A stretch of 64,000 nucleotides of DNA from JAKACA01 sp049510975 (GCA_049510975.1 JBEKYM010000009.1:1-64000), one strand, 5' to 3'; positions 18,615-26,719 are shown, numbered from the stretch's first letter. Notes: generated from the letters alone by a model not told the origin. Program-made: numbers and translations.

Positions 18615-19582
18615 CGGCCGTCGCAGCACACTCCGAGACCGGGACGGGCCGGCAGCCGCTCAGCCGGGACGCCGAGGAGTGGCTGAGCTTCCTCACCGTC
18701 GAACGCGGGCGGGCGCCGGCGTCGGTCGCTGCGTACCGGCGTGATGTACGGGCCTACGAGGAGTTTCTCTCCGGTCGGGGCGTCACCCTGGCCGACGTCG
18801 GTCCCCGCATCATCGAGGACTACCTGGCGTTCCTTGCTGCCTCGGGCCGGCGAGCGACGTCGAATGCCCGCGCCTACGCGGCGATTCGCGGGCTGCATCG
18901 GTTCTGTCTCGACGAGCGGGGTGCCGCCACCGATCCCACGGAGGGTCTGGCCGGCCCGCGCCTTCCCCAACCGATCCCGAAGGCACTCAGCGAGTCCGAG
19001 ATCGTGCTGCTCCTGTCGGCCGTCGTCGGCGACGATCCGAAGGCGCGGCGGGACCGGCTGATCCTCGAGCTCCTGTACGCGACCGGCATGCGCATCTCGG
19101 AGCTGGCGGCGCTGCGGCTGGCCGACCTGGACCTAGATCGCCAGATGGCGCTCGTGTTCGGGAAGGGCTCGAAGGAGCGAGTCGTGCCCTACGGCCGGCA
19201 CGCCCGCGCCGCCCTCGAGGCATGGCTCGGTCCGAGCGGGCGGGGCGCCATGGCCCCGGACCGCTGGGCGCGCCGCGCCGACGAGGAGTCGCTCCTGATC
19301 TCGACCCGAGGCAAGCGGATGTCGCGCCAGACCGTATGGGTCGTCGTGCGGGCGGCGGCGGTGCGGGTCCATCTCGAGGACAAGGTGACACCGCACGTGC
19401 TGCGGCATTCATGCGCCACCCATCTGCTCGAGCACGGAGCCGACATCCGAGTCGTGCAGGAGCTGCTCGGGCATGCGGCGATCACGACGACGCAGGTCTA
19501 TACGAAGGTCTCGAACGACCTGCTCCGCCGCGAGTACGAGGCCGCCCACCCACGGGCACGTGGGCGCTTACCGGCCCAGTAG
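18611..19582 (+). CDS. xerD: tyrosine site-specific recombinase XerD, non-canonical start
   Basis: About 323 residues if read from 18611. The SAM-like core-binding domain (EEWLSFLTVERGRAPASVAAYRRD) is followed by the catalytic domain with Arg in GMRISEL, Lys in GKGSKERVVP, HVLRH, LLGHAAITTTQVY and the nucleophile Tyr. XerC/XerD resolve chromosome dimers at dif. Between the upstream in-frame stop (TGA 18605) and codon GTG 19004 there is no ATG, GTG or TTG, although the conserved N-terminal domain is fully in frame. The best start is GTA 18611, one base from the GTG expected in a TGA/GTG overlap with the NUDIX gene. ACG 18614 or CTG further in are alternatives. Confidence 0.85.
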   Translation, partial: VTAVAAHSETGTGRQPLSRDAEEWLSFLTVERGRAPASVAAYRRDVRAYEEFLSGRGVTLADVGPRIIEDYLAFLAASGRRATSNARAYAAIRGLHRFCLDERGAATDPTEGLAGPRLPQPIPKALSESEIVLLLSAVVGDDPKARRDRLILELLYATGMRISELAALRLADLDLDRQMALVFGKGSKERVVPYGRHARAALEAWLGPSGRGAMAPDRWARRADEESLLISTRGKRMSRQTVWVVVRAAAVRVHLEDKVTPHVLRHSCATHLLEHGADIRVVQELLGHAAITTTQVYTKVSNDLLRREYEAAHPRARGRLPAQ

Positions 19583-19585
19583 TGT
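19580..19585 (+). promoter_or_regulatory. -10 element TAGTGT for the DksA-type gene
   Basis: TAGTGT overlaps the xerD stop codon and ends 6 nt before GTG 19592, implying a leaderless start independent of the upstream operon. Confidence 0.45.
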
Positions 19586-19591
19586 GTCTCC

Positions 19592-19933
19592 GTGTCCAAT
19601 GATGCAGCCGTCGACTACCGCTCCTTGCTCGAGGAAGAGCGTCACTCGCTCGAAGAGCAACTGCAGGAGCTGGGTTATGGAGATGCGGGAAGGGTCGAGT
19701 ACGACTCGAACTTCGCCGACTCCTCCCAGGTCACGGCAGAGCGCGGCGAGGCCGAGGCACTGGCGGTACAGCTGCAGGATGCACTCGCCGCCGTCGTGGC
19801 GGCGTTGAAGAAGCTGGACGCCGGCACCTACGGCACTTGCGAGCGCTGCGGCAAGCCGATCTCGGCTGCCCGGCTCGAAGCCAAGCCGGCGAGCACGCAC
19901 TGCATCGACTGCGCTTCAGCGCTTCGCCGTTGA
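19592..19933 (+). CDS. DksA/TraR-type zinc-finger protein
   Basis: 113 residues from GTG 19592. An N-terminal coiled-coil-like hairpin (about 10-75, rich in Glu/Leu/Gln) precedes a C4 zinc finger: CERCG and, 17 residues on, CIDC. DksA/TraR proteins insert into the RNA polymerase secondary channel and alter transcription initiation. The finger is complete, but the acidic tip residues of true DksA cannot be confirmed. A promoter-like TAGTGT overlaps the end of xerD. Its stop overlaps the TTG start of the peptidase gene (TTGA), so both are coupled. Confidence 0.86.
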   Translation: MSNDAAVDYRSLLEEERHSLEEQLQELGYGDAGRVEYDSNFADSSQVTAERGEAEALAVQLQDALAAVVAALKKLDAGTYGTCERCGKPISAARLEAKPASTHCIDCASALRR

Positions 19934-20667
19934 GCCTGCAGCGCCGCTGGCGCACGGCCCGCGTCAAGTACTCCGCACCCAATGTCGTCATCGCCCTGGC
20001 GGTGGTGGGCATCCTCGGGCTCGTTCTCGCCATTGCCATTCAGCGCGGCTACATCGGCGTCGTCACGGCCATCTTCCTGCTCTCGTTCATCCCCTCGGTC
20101 ATCCTGCACGAGGTCAGCCATGGCGTCGTGGCCCTCTGGTGCGGTGACGACACGGCGAAACGAGCGGGCCGCCTCACCCTGAACCCGCTCCGCCACATCG
20201 ACCCGCTCGGCTCGATCGTGGTGCCGATCCTGATGGTGCTCGCCAACGGGGCCGCTTTCGGCTGGGCAAAGCCGGTGCCCGTTCGGGTCGATCGGCTGCG
20301 TCATCCGCGAGATCAAGCCGTGCTCGTGTCGCTCGCCGGGCCGGCGACGAACATCGTGCTCGCCTCGATCGCCGGCGTCATCTACCACTTCGTCGCCCTG
20401 CACAATGCGACCCTGCTCGAGCTCGAAATCCCGTTCTATTTCGGGGTGGTCAACCTCGTGCTCGCCGTCTTCAATCTCATCCCCATCCCGCCGCTCGACG
20501 GCTCGGCGCTGCTCGAGCGGTTCCTGCCGGCGTCGATGCTGCCGGGCTACTACCGGATGCGGTTCGGGTTCATCATCGTCATCGTCTTGATCGTGCTGTT
20601 CGACCGCAACGCCCTCTCGACGCTCTTCTTCCATCTCGAGAACTGGTACGGCAACGTGTTCAGCTGA
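19930..20667 (+). CDS. site-2-protease family membrane metallopeptidase (M50)
   Basis: 245 residues from TTG 19930, overlapping the preceding stop. About five hydrophobic helices are seen. The zinc motif HEVSH lies in ILHEVSHGVVAL (about 56-67) and the third ligand Asp in NLIPIPPLDGSALL (about 186-199). GxxxN/P-loop elements (SLAGPATNIVLA) fit the short M50B group without PDZ domains. These intramembrane proteases release regulatory factors by cutting transmembrane segments, but substrates of this subgroup are mostly unknown. It converges on trpS. Confidence 0.9.
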   Translation: MSLQRRWRTARVKYSAPNVVIALAVVGILGLVLAIAIQRGYIGVVTAIFLLSFIPSVILHEVSHGVVALWCGDDTAKRAGRLTLNPLRHIDPLGSIVVPILMVLANGAAFGWAKPVPVRVDRLRHPRDQAVLVSLAGPATNIVLASIAGVIYHFVALHNATLLELEIPFYFGVVNLVLAVFNLIPIPPLDGSALLERFLPASMLPGYYRMRFGFIIVIVLIVLFDRNALSTLFFHLENWYGNVFS

Positions 20668-20709
20668 GAGCACCGGGTGCTTGGAGCCGGCCGGTGAGAG
20701 AACAGGGTC

Positions 20710-21699
20710 TCAGAGGGTTCCCGGGACGAGGAGTCCGATGGCTTGCTGGGCGCGACGGAGCGTGCCGGTTGCCACCGCTGAGGCTTTGGCAGCGCCCTTC
20801 TCGAGGATGTCCTCGATGGTGGCGGGATCGCCCTCCAGCTCCTCGAAGCGGGCCTTGACAGGCGCCAAGACGGCGATGAGCGCCTCGGCGACATCGGTCT
20901 TGAGTGGCCCGTACTGCTGGTAGGAGCCCACGATGTCATCGATGGAGCGAGATGTGGACGCTGCCAGCAGCTCGATGAGGTTCGCCACCCCGGGTTGTTC
21001 CGCCGGGTCGTAGCGGACCTCGCCGAGGGTATCGGTGACGGCCTTTCGGACTTTCTGTGAGATCTCGTCTGGCGTATCGAGGACGTTGACCGTGCCGAGC
21101 GGCGACTCGACCGACTTGGACATTTTGCGCGTCGGGTGCTGGAGGTCCATGACGCGCGCTCCCACCTTCGGGATGGCAGGTTCCGGCACGACGAAGGTCT
21201 CGCCGTAGCGGTTGTTGAAGCGAATGGCCAGGTCGCGGGTCAGCTCCAGGTGCTGCCGCTGGTCGTCGCCGACGGGCACGCGGTCGGCGTCGTAGATGAG
21301 GATGTCGGCCGCCATGAGGACCGGGTAGGTCATGAGACCGGCGCGCACCGACTCCACACCGCGGCTCTTCTCCTTGAACTGGGTCATCCGCCCGAGTTCA
21401 CCGACCGTGGCGGTGCACTCGAGGAGCCAGGCGAGCTGGGTGTGCTCGGGGACGTGGCTCTGCACGAAGATCGTGCAGGAGTCCGGGTCGAGGCCGGCGG
21501 CGAGCAGGCCGATCGCCGTCTCGAGCGTTCGCCGGCGGAGGTCGTCGGGGTCGTGCTCGGAGGTCAGGCCGTGCAGGTCGACCACGCAGTAGAAACTCTC
21601 CGCCTCGTGCTGGTCCACCGCCCACTGCCGCAGCGCGCCGAGATAGTTGCCGACGTGGAGCGCACCGGAGGGCTGAATGCCCGAGAGGACTCGTGTCAT
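20710..21699 (-). CDS. trpS: tryptophan--tRNA ligase
   Basis: 329 residues. It is a class I synthetase with a HIGH-type motif, PSGALHVGN (10-18), and KMSKS (about 192-196). Tryptophan pocket segments SFYCVVDLHGLT, AGLMTYPVLMAADILIYDADRVPVGDDQ are intact. It charges tRNA-Trp. The minus-strand -10 TATCAT ends 6 nt before its ATG, so the mRNA is probably leaderless. It is transcribed away from scpA and converges on the M50 peptidase gene. Confidence 0.97.
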   Translation of the reverse strand: MTRVLSGIQPSGALHVGNYLGALRQWAVDQHEAESFYCVVDLHGLTSEHDPDDLRRRTLETAIGLLAAGLDPDSCTIFVQSHVPEHTQLAWLLECTATVGELGRMTQFKEKSRGVESVRAGLMTYPVLMAADILIYDADRVPVGDDQRQHLELTRDLAIRFNNRYGETFVVPEPAIPKVGARVMDLQHPTRKMSKSVESPLGTVNVLDTPDEISQKVRKAVTDTLGEVRYDPAEQPGVANLIELLAASTSRSIDDIVGSYQQYGPLKTDVAEALIAVLAPVKARFEELEGDPATIEDILEKGAAKASAVATGTLRRAQQAIGLLVPGTL

Positions 21700-21705
21700 C
21701 GGTCA

Positions 21706-21711
21706 ATGATA
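21706..21711 (-). promoter_or_regulatory. -10 element TATCAT for trpS
   Basis: On the minus strand TATCAT is separated by TGACCG (6 nt) from the trpS ATG, as in other leaderless genes of this window. Confidence 0.5.
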
Positions 21712-21785
21712 GGGGAGCAGTGCCGCGCCGCTCAGCATCGGCCGAATCCTCCCAAAGCATCCACGGAATCCCGCCGATCCGGCGA

Positions 21786-21791
21786 TATCCT
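21786..21791 (+). promoter_or_regulatory. -10 element TATCCT for scpA
   Basis: TATCCT, the same hexamer as before the TPR gene at 523, ends 7 nt before ATG 21799. Confidence 0.45.
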
Positions 21792-21798
21792 CGCCCTG

Positions 21799-22623
21799 AT
21801 GGCCTACGAAGTGCGGACCGACGTCTACGAGGGCCCGTTCGACGTCCTCCTCCGTCTCATCACCGAGCAGCGCGTGGAGCTGTACGACGTCCGTCTCTCC
21901 GACATCGTGGACGGCTTCCTCACCGAGATCGACCAGCTCGAGCGGGTGGATCTGGAGTCGGCGACCGAGTTCCTGCTCATCGCCGCCATCCTCGTCGAGC
22001 TGAAGAGCCGGCGGTTGCTGCCCGACCGGGACGGCACGATCAGCGACGAGGATCTCGCCCTCCTCGAGGAGCGCGACTACCTGCTCGCCCGCCTCGTCGA
22101 GTGCACGACGTTCTCGGCGGCCGGCCGCCGCCTCGCCGAGATCGAGAAGGACGCGTCCCGGTCGTACCCGAGGTTGGCCGGGCCGGACGAGCGTTTCGAG
22201 GGCATCGCCCCCGACCTGCTGGCCGGACTCACGCTCGAGCAGCTCCGGCGCGCCGCCGAGCGAGCGCTCGCCGAGCGTCCGAAGCCGGTCATCGATGTCG
22301 AGCACGTCCTGGTCGATGAGGTGACCGTGGCGGAGGTGGTGGAGCGGCTCATCGGAGCGCTTCCGGGCAGCTGCCCGATCAGCTTTCGCCAGCTCACCGA
22401 ACACGCCACCTCGCGCATCGAGATCGTGGTCCACTTCCTCGGCGTGCTCGAGCTCTACAAGCAGGGCCTCGTCGAGCTCGACCAGGTGGCGACGTTCGGG
22501 GAGCTCATCGTGAGCTGGGTAGGCGCCGGCGAAGGCGAAGGCGACGGCGATGACGTCATGAGCGACCTCGTCAGCTCTGCGTACTTCTCCGGCAACCTCG
22601 CCGACCTCGAGTATCGGGGATGA
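21799..22623 (+). CDS. scpA: segregation and condensation protein A
   Basis: 274 residues. It is the kleisin of the SMC-ScpAB complex. The N-terminal block VYEGPFDVLLRLITEQRVELYDVRLSDI (about 9-36) binds the SMC neck and is highly conserved; the C-terminal winged helix (about 190-260) contains FLGVLELYKQGLVELDQ and binds the SMC head. It compacts and segregates the chromosome. It overlaps scpB by ATGA, which fixes the operon scpA-scpB-rluB-aroH-tyrA-cmk-plsC. A parA gene precedes scpA in many actinobacteria but not here. Confidence 0.96.
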   Translation: MAYEVRTDVYEGPFDVLLRLITEQRVELYDVRLSDIVDGFLTEIDQLERVDLESATEFLLIAAILVELKSRRLLPDRDGTISDEDLALLEERDYLLARLVECTTFSAAGRRLAEIEKDASRSYPRLAGPDERFEGIAPDLLAGLTLEQLRRAAERALAERPKPVIDVEHVLVDEVTVAEVVERLIGALPGSCPISFRQLTEHATSRIEIVVHFLGVLELYKQGLVELDQVATFGELIVSWVGAGEGEGDGDDVMSDLVSSAYFSGNLADLEYRG

Positions 22624-23306
22624 GCGACTTCCAGCCCGCCGGCGATCTCGGCAACACCGGTCCTGGCCGCCTGCAGGCAGACTGCGCGGCGGCGGTCGAG
22701 CCGTCGGACGACGTCGAGCGCTCGGATGCGGTCGATCGCACGACCGAGGCGGCGGTCGAGGCCGTCTTGACGGTGGCGACCGATCCTGTCCCGCCCGGAC
22801 TGCTGGCCGAGCTGCTGGAGCTCTCGGTGGAACGAGTCGAAGCCCTCTGCAGCGAATTGGCGGCCAGTTACGAGCGCGAGGGCCGGGGCTTCAAACTGGC
22901 GAGAGTCGCCGGCGGGTACCGCTTCCAGAGCCACGAGACCTACGCCGGCCATGTAGAGAGGTTCGTCCTCGACGGTGCCCCGACGAAGCTGTCGGCGGCC
23001 GCCCTCGAGACCCTGGCCGTCGTCGCCTACAAGCAGCCAGTCTCGCGGGCACAGGTCTCGGCCATCCGGGGCGTGAACGCCGACGGCGTGCTCAGGCTGC
23101 TGGCGGCGCGGGGGTACGTCTCCGAGGTCGGACGGGACTCAGGTCCAGGTCAGGCAGTATTGTTCGGGACGACGGAGGGGTTTCTGGAGCGGTTGGGACT
23201 CGATCATCTCGGGGAGCTCCCGCCTTTGCAGGCATTCGTCCCGCCCGCCTCGACGGTCGAGGTGCTCGAGCAAGCGCTTCGCCCCGAGCCCGAGTCCGGG
23301 ACCTAG
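22620..23306 (+). CDS. scpB: segregation and condensation protein B
   Basis: 228 residues. After a variable acidic N-terminus (1-40), two winged-helix domains follow. LKxSxAALETLAVVAYKQPVSR-type sequence (about 122-142) and IRGVNADGVLRLLAARGYV (about 147-165) are ScpB hallmarks. It dimerises and stabilises the ScpA-SMC ring. The start overlaps the scpA stop by ATGA. The spacing to rluB is 7 bp. Confidence 0.95.
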   Translation: MSDFQPAGDLGNTGPGRLQADCAAAVEPSDDVERSDAVDRTTEAAVEAVLTVATDPVPPGLLAELLELSVERVEALCSELAASYEREGRGFKLARVAGGYRFQSHETYAGHVERFVLDGAPTKLSAAALETLAVVAYKQPVSRAQVSAIRGVNADGVLRLLAARGYVSEVGRDSGPGQAVLFGTTEGFLERLGLDHLGELPPLQAFVPPASTVEVLEQALRPEPESGT

Positions 23307-23313
23307 GCGCGAG

Positions 23314-24081
23314 TTGTCGGCTGCTCCTCCGCCGGATGGAGAGCGGTTGCAGAAGGTGCTGGCGAGGGCTGGTTTCGGGAGCAGGCGGGTCTGCGAGAAC
23401 CTCATCGAGGACGGGCTCGTCACGGTCAACGGCGAGGTGGCCGAGCTCGGGCGGCGCGTCGACATCCACAACGACGACGTCGTGGTCGACGGCACTCCGG
23501 TCGGGGTGCTGCCCGGCCTCGTGCACTACCTCCTCAACAAGCCGGCCGGCGTGGTGACGACGGCTTCGGATCCGCAGGGCCGGCCGACTGTGGTCGAGCT
23601 CGTGCCCGACACGCCGCGGGTGTTCCCGGTCGGCCGCCTCGACGCCGCCTCCGAGGGTCTCCTCATCCTCACGAACGACGGCGTGCTCACCCAGCTGCTG
23701 TCGCACCCGAGCCACGGCATCGAGAAGGAGTACCTGGCCGAGGTCGAGGGACGACCCGCCGCGGGAGCGGTGCGCACCCTGCGGGAGGGGGTAGAGCTCG
23801 AAGATGGGCTGACGAGCCCGGCGAGAGTCTCGCTCGTGGCGCCGTCGGTCCTGCGCATCGTGATCCACGAGGGAAGAAACCGCCAAGTCCGCCGCATGTG
23901 CGAAGCCGTCGGCCACCCCGTTCAGCGCCTCGTCCGGACGCGCATCGGGCCGCTCGCCGACCGCCAGCTGGCGCCAGGCTCCTGGCGGGAGCTGAGCACC
24001 GACGAAGTCCGCCAGCTGTCGAGAGCTGCCGTCGAGCCGCCTGCTCGACGCAAGTCAGGGCCTTCCAGGGCGAACCGGTAG
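23314..24081 (+). CDS. rluB: rRNA large-subunit pseudouridine synthase, RluB/RsuA family
   Basis: 255 residues from TTG 23314. An S4 RNA-binding domain (about 10-60, RLQKVLARAGFGSRRVCENLI) precedes the synthase domain with the catalytic Asp in VGRLDAASEGLLILTNDG (about 109-126) and the downstream EGRNRQVRRMCEAVGHPVQRLVR. It isomerises uridine in rRNA, by homology near 23S position 2605. The position between scpB and aroH/tyrA is standard for actinobacteria. Confidence 0.95.
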   Translation: MSAAPPPDGERLQKVLARAGFGSRRVCENLIEDGLVTVNGEVAELGRRVDIHNDDVVVDGTPVGVLPGLVHYLLNKPAGVVTTASDPQGRPTVVELVPDTPRVFPVGRLDAASEGLLILTNDGVLTQLLSHPSHGIEKEYLAEVEGRPAAGAVRTLREGVELEDGLTSPARVSLVAPSVLRIVIHEGRNRQVRRMCEAVGHPVQRLVRTRIGPLADRQLAPGSWRELSTDEVRQLSRAAVEPPARRKSGPSRANR

Positions 24082-24084
24082 GCT
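24079..24084 (+). promoter_or_regulatory. -10 element TAGGCT before the aroH remnant
   Basis: TAGGCT overlaps the rluB stop codon and lies 8 nt before ATG 24093, so the remnant still has a leaderless-type promoter that can serve tyrA and cmk. Confidence 0.35.
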
Positions 24085-24092
24085 CCGCGGCC

Positions 24093-24179
24093 ATGCCGGC
24101 CGCCTCGAACGCCTTCCTGGTGCGCGGTCGTCGACGCGGCGTTCGCGACGCCGTCAGCCGGCGGGCGGACCGGTTGTGA
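24093..24179 (+). pseudogene. probable remnant of chorismate mutase aroH
   Basis: A 28-codon frame, MPAASNAFLVRGRR to RDAVSRRADRL, that ends by a GTGA overlap with the tyrA start. In Streptomyces and other actinobacteria aroH (~120 codons) stands exactly here, between rluB and tyrA. The ending RDAVSRRADRL resembles the YLxDAVxLRxDL end of AroH proteins, and the start could be the AroH N-terminus. I infer an in-frame internal deletion of most of aroH. The alternative is a chance small frame. The chorismate mutase catalytic residues are absent in any case. Confidence 0.45.
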
Positions 24180-25076
24180 AGCGCCGTGCCCAGGTCGTCG
24201 GGTTGGGACTCGTGGGGTCCTCGATCGCCGGCGCCTTGCGAGCTCGCGGATGGCACGTGACCGGCTCCGACCTCGATGACGCCAGGGCCAACCGGGCGGC
24301 CGAGCTCGGCGTCGTCGACGTGGTCGGGACCGACGCGTCGGCTGAGATCGCCTTCGTGGCCACGCCGGCGTCCGCCGTCGTGCCGGCAGTCCGCGAGCTC
24401 GTCGCCGCCAGCGAGTTCGACGGGCTCGTCGTCACCGACGTCGCCGGCGTGAAGGGGCCGATCGTGGCGGAGCTGTCGTACCCGCGATTTGTCGCCGGGC
24501 ACCCGATGGCCGGATCGGAGCAGGAAGGGCCAGACGGGGCGGACCCTGAGCTGTTCGTCGGGGCGACCTGGGTCCTCACGCCCACCGACGACACCGACCC
24601 GTCTGCCTTCACGGCCCTGCAGTCGGTGATCGCTTCCCTTGGCGCCGACGTCGTGGCCCTGGCGCCGGACCGCCACGATGAGCTCGTCGCCGTCATCTCG
24701 CACGTTGCCCGTGCTCGACCGCCTCATCGTCCAGCTCACCGAGGTGCGGCGCATCGTCGCCGACGGGGACCGCCAAGCGCTCTCCTCGCTGCTCGAGCGA
24801 GCACGAAACGCCCGCCAGAACCTGCCGCCGCGGGGCGTGCGTCCGGCCGCCGTGGCGGAGCTTCGCGTCGTCGTGCCCGACCGGCCGGGAGTGCTCGCCG
24901 AGGTCACCACGCTCGCCGGCGAGCTCGGCGTCAACATCTACGACCTCGAGATCGCCCACTCGGCCGAAGGGCCTCGTGGCGTCCTCGTTCTCGTCGTCGA
25001 TGCGTCCCTGGCCGAGGCGGTCGTGACGCCGCTGCGAGCTCGCGGCTTTCGGGTGTCGTGGACGACGGCATCGTGA
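24176..25076 (+). pseudogene. tyrA: prephenate dehydrogenase with internal deletion and frameshift
   Basis: GTG 24176 opens a Rossmann domain (VVGLGLVGSSIAGALRARGW) with the catalytic-type His in FVAGHPMAGSEQEGPDG. The reading is TyrA-like up to HDELVAVISHV at 24704-24706. There the similarity jumps to a different frame that continues VLDRLIVQLTEVRRIVADGD and ends with an ACT domain (PDRPGVLAEVTTLAGELGVNIYDLEI) at a TGA, 25074-25076, overlapping the cmk start by GTGA. Roughly 75-80 residues of the helical dimerisation domain, from the normal SHVPHL block to ILxxLDRLI, are missing and the frame is shifted. Read straight through, the first frame runs out of phase into cmk. An assembly collapse is the alternative to a true lesion. 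Confidence 0.85.
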
Positions 25077-25798
25077 GCGGCTCCCGGGCGAGTGGTTCGC
25101 CTGCCGCTACGGTCATCGCCATCGACGGCCCGGGCGGCTCCGGCAAGTCGACGGTGGCGCTGGCCGTGGCCGATCGGCTCGGCTTCCGGCACCTCGACAC
25201 CGGTGCGATGTACCGGGCGGTCACCCTGCTCGTGCTGCGAGCAGGCGTGCTCGGCGACGACGAGGCGGCTGCCCGGCTGGCCCACGACATGGAACTCGAG
25301 GTGAACGGGATCGTCGTCCTCAACGGTGAGGACGTCAGCACTGCGATCCGCACGCCCGAGGTCGACGCCGCCGTCTCGGAGGTGTCCGCCGTCCCCGCCG
25401 TGCGCGCCAACCTCGTCGAGCGCCAGCGAGCTTGGGCGGCCGAGGGTGGTGGGGCCGTCGTGGAGGGACGTGACATCGGCAGTGTGGTCTTCCCCGAAGC
25501 GGCCTTGAAGGTGTTCCTGACGGCGGATCCGGCCGAGCGCGCCCGCCGGCGGCTCGAACAGCTCGCCCCCTGGGGCGGCGACAGTGCGGGCGGCAGGGTC
25601 GCGGGCGGGGTGATCGGCGGGGTGGTCGGCGGGGTGGTCGGGCCGACCGAGCAGACTGCCTTGTCGCTTGCCCGGCGCGACGATCTCGACACGTCGCGGG
25701 CTGCATCCCCGCTGAAGGTCGCCGATGGTGCGATCGTGGTGGACTCGACCGGACGGTCGGTCTCCGAAGTCGTGGAGGAGGTGCTGTCGTACCTGTGA
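25073..25798 (+). CDS. cmk: (d)CMP kinase with Gly/Val repeat insertion
   Basis: 241 residues from GTG 25073 (GTGA overlap with the tyrA end). The P-loop is IDGPGGSGKST (about 16-26); GFRHLDTGAMYRAVTLL and EGRDIGSVVFPEAALKVFLTADPAERARRR are CMP-kinase signatures. It phosphorylates CMP and dCMP. In the LID region, between ARRRLEQLA and the RRDDLDTSRAASPL block, lies an unusual glycine/valine run encoded by three 12-nt tandem units at about 25618-25653. The stop overlaps the plsC start by GTGA. Confidence 0.95.
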   Translation: MSGSRASGSPAATVIAIDGPGGSGKSTVALAVADRLGFRHLDTGAMYRAVTLLVLRAGVLGDDEAAARLAHDMELEVNGIVVLNGEDVSTAIRTPEVDAAVSEVSAVPAVRANLVERQRAWAAEGGGAVVEGRDIGSVVFPEAALKVFLTADPAERARRRLEQLAPWGGDSAGGRVAGGVIGGVVGGVVGPTEQTALSLARRDDLDTSRAASPLKVADGAIVVDSTGRSVSEVVEEVLSYL

Positions 25799-26658
25799 CC
25801 GAGAAACCCCCACCAGGGCCGCCGAGCAAGGGCGAGCTCCTGACGTACCGGATCGCACGAGGCATCGCCGTCGGTGTGTCGCGGCTGTACTTGCCGGGAC
25901 GTGTCACCGGTCGGGAGAACCTGCCTCCGACCGGGGCCTACCTCGTGGCGCCGGTGCACCGTTCCTATGTCGACTGGCTCATCGTGGCCCGGATCACCGC
26001 CCGCCGGCGCCTCCGCTACATCGCCAAAGCAGAGATCTGGAAGTCGAAGGTCGTCGGGCGCATCCTCGAGGCCCTCGGCGTCTTCCCCGTCAACCGGTCG
26101 GGTGCCGACCGCGAGGCGCTCGAGCGCTGCCGGCAGGTGCTCGCCGGCGGGGAGCCGCTCATCATGTTCCCGGAGGGCACGCGCCGGTCGGGGCCGGTCG
26201 TCGAAGACCTGCGCGAGGGCGTTGCCTATCTGGCGGTGCGAGCGGGCGTTCCCGTCGTACCCATCGGGATCGGCGGAAGTGAGCAGGCGATGCCGCGAGG
26301 GTCTGCCATCCCGCGACCCCACCGCGTGGAAGTCGTCATCGGTAAGCCGATCTGGCCGCCGAGTGCAGGCGATGGAGCTGGCGGTGCCGGCGAGCCGGCT
26401 GTCGCGGCCGCCGGCGGTATCGAGGCCGGCGGTATCGAGGCCGGCCGTCTCGGGGCCGCCGCGGGGGAGGTCGCCTCGGGGGAGCTTGTTGAGGCCGCAG
26501 GCGCTGCGGCCACCAGCGGTGCAGCGGACGGCGCCAGCCGGCGGAAAGCCGGGCGTGTGTCCCGGCGGGCGACGAAGGAGTTCTCGGACGAGATCGCTGC
26601 CGGCATCCAGCAGGTCTTCGACGACGCTCAGCGGCGGGCAGGAGTCCGTCGGCCGTAG
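25795..26658 (+). CDS. plsC: 1-acyl-sn-glycerol-3-phosphate acyltransferase
   Basis: 287 residues. It is a PlsC/LPLAT domain with motif I HRSYVD (the HX4D catalytic pair), GVFPVNRSGADREAL, motif III MFPEGTRRSG and motif IV VPVVPIGIGGSEQ. It transfers an acyl group to lysophosphatidate at the membrane face. After residue ~190 an Ala/Gly-rich linker contains the 15-nt direct repeat encoding GGIEA twice, followed by a basic helix and a C-terminal FSDEIAAGIQQVFDDA helix. Its position cmk-plsC-der is conserved in actinobacteria; here der is displaced about 6 kb downstream. Confidence 0.93.
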   Translation: MTEKPPPGPPSKGELLTYRIARGIAVGVSRLYLPGRVTGRENLPPTGAYLVAPVHRSYVDWLIVARITARRRLRYIAKAEIWKSKVVGRILEALGVFPVNRSGADREALERCRQVLAGGEPLIMFPEGTRRSGPVVEDLREGVAYLAVRAGVPVVPIGIGGSEQAMPRGSAIPRPHRVEVVIGKPIWPPSAGDGAGGAGEPAVAAAGGIEAGGIEAGRLGAAAGEVASGELVEAAGAAATSGAADGASRRKAGRVSRRATKEFSDEIAAGIQQVFDDAQRRAGVRRP

Positions 26659-26719
26659 CTGTTGCTCGAGCTGGTAGGGGTTGCAGCTGCGCCCCTGTCG
26701 ACCTCCCGCTGTGACTGTC

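Noticed and set aside
24176..25798. Reading tyrA and cmk as one 540-residue fused protein.
   Set aside because: The stretch between about 24707 and 25072 is out of phase with the TyrA C-terminus (Arg-rich nonsense), while the correct ACT domain lies in another frame. The fusion is a product of the frameshift.
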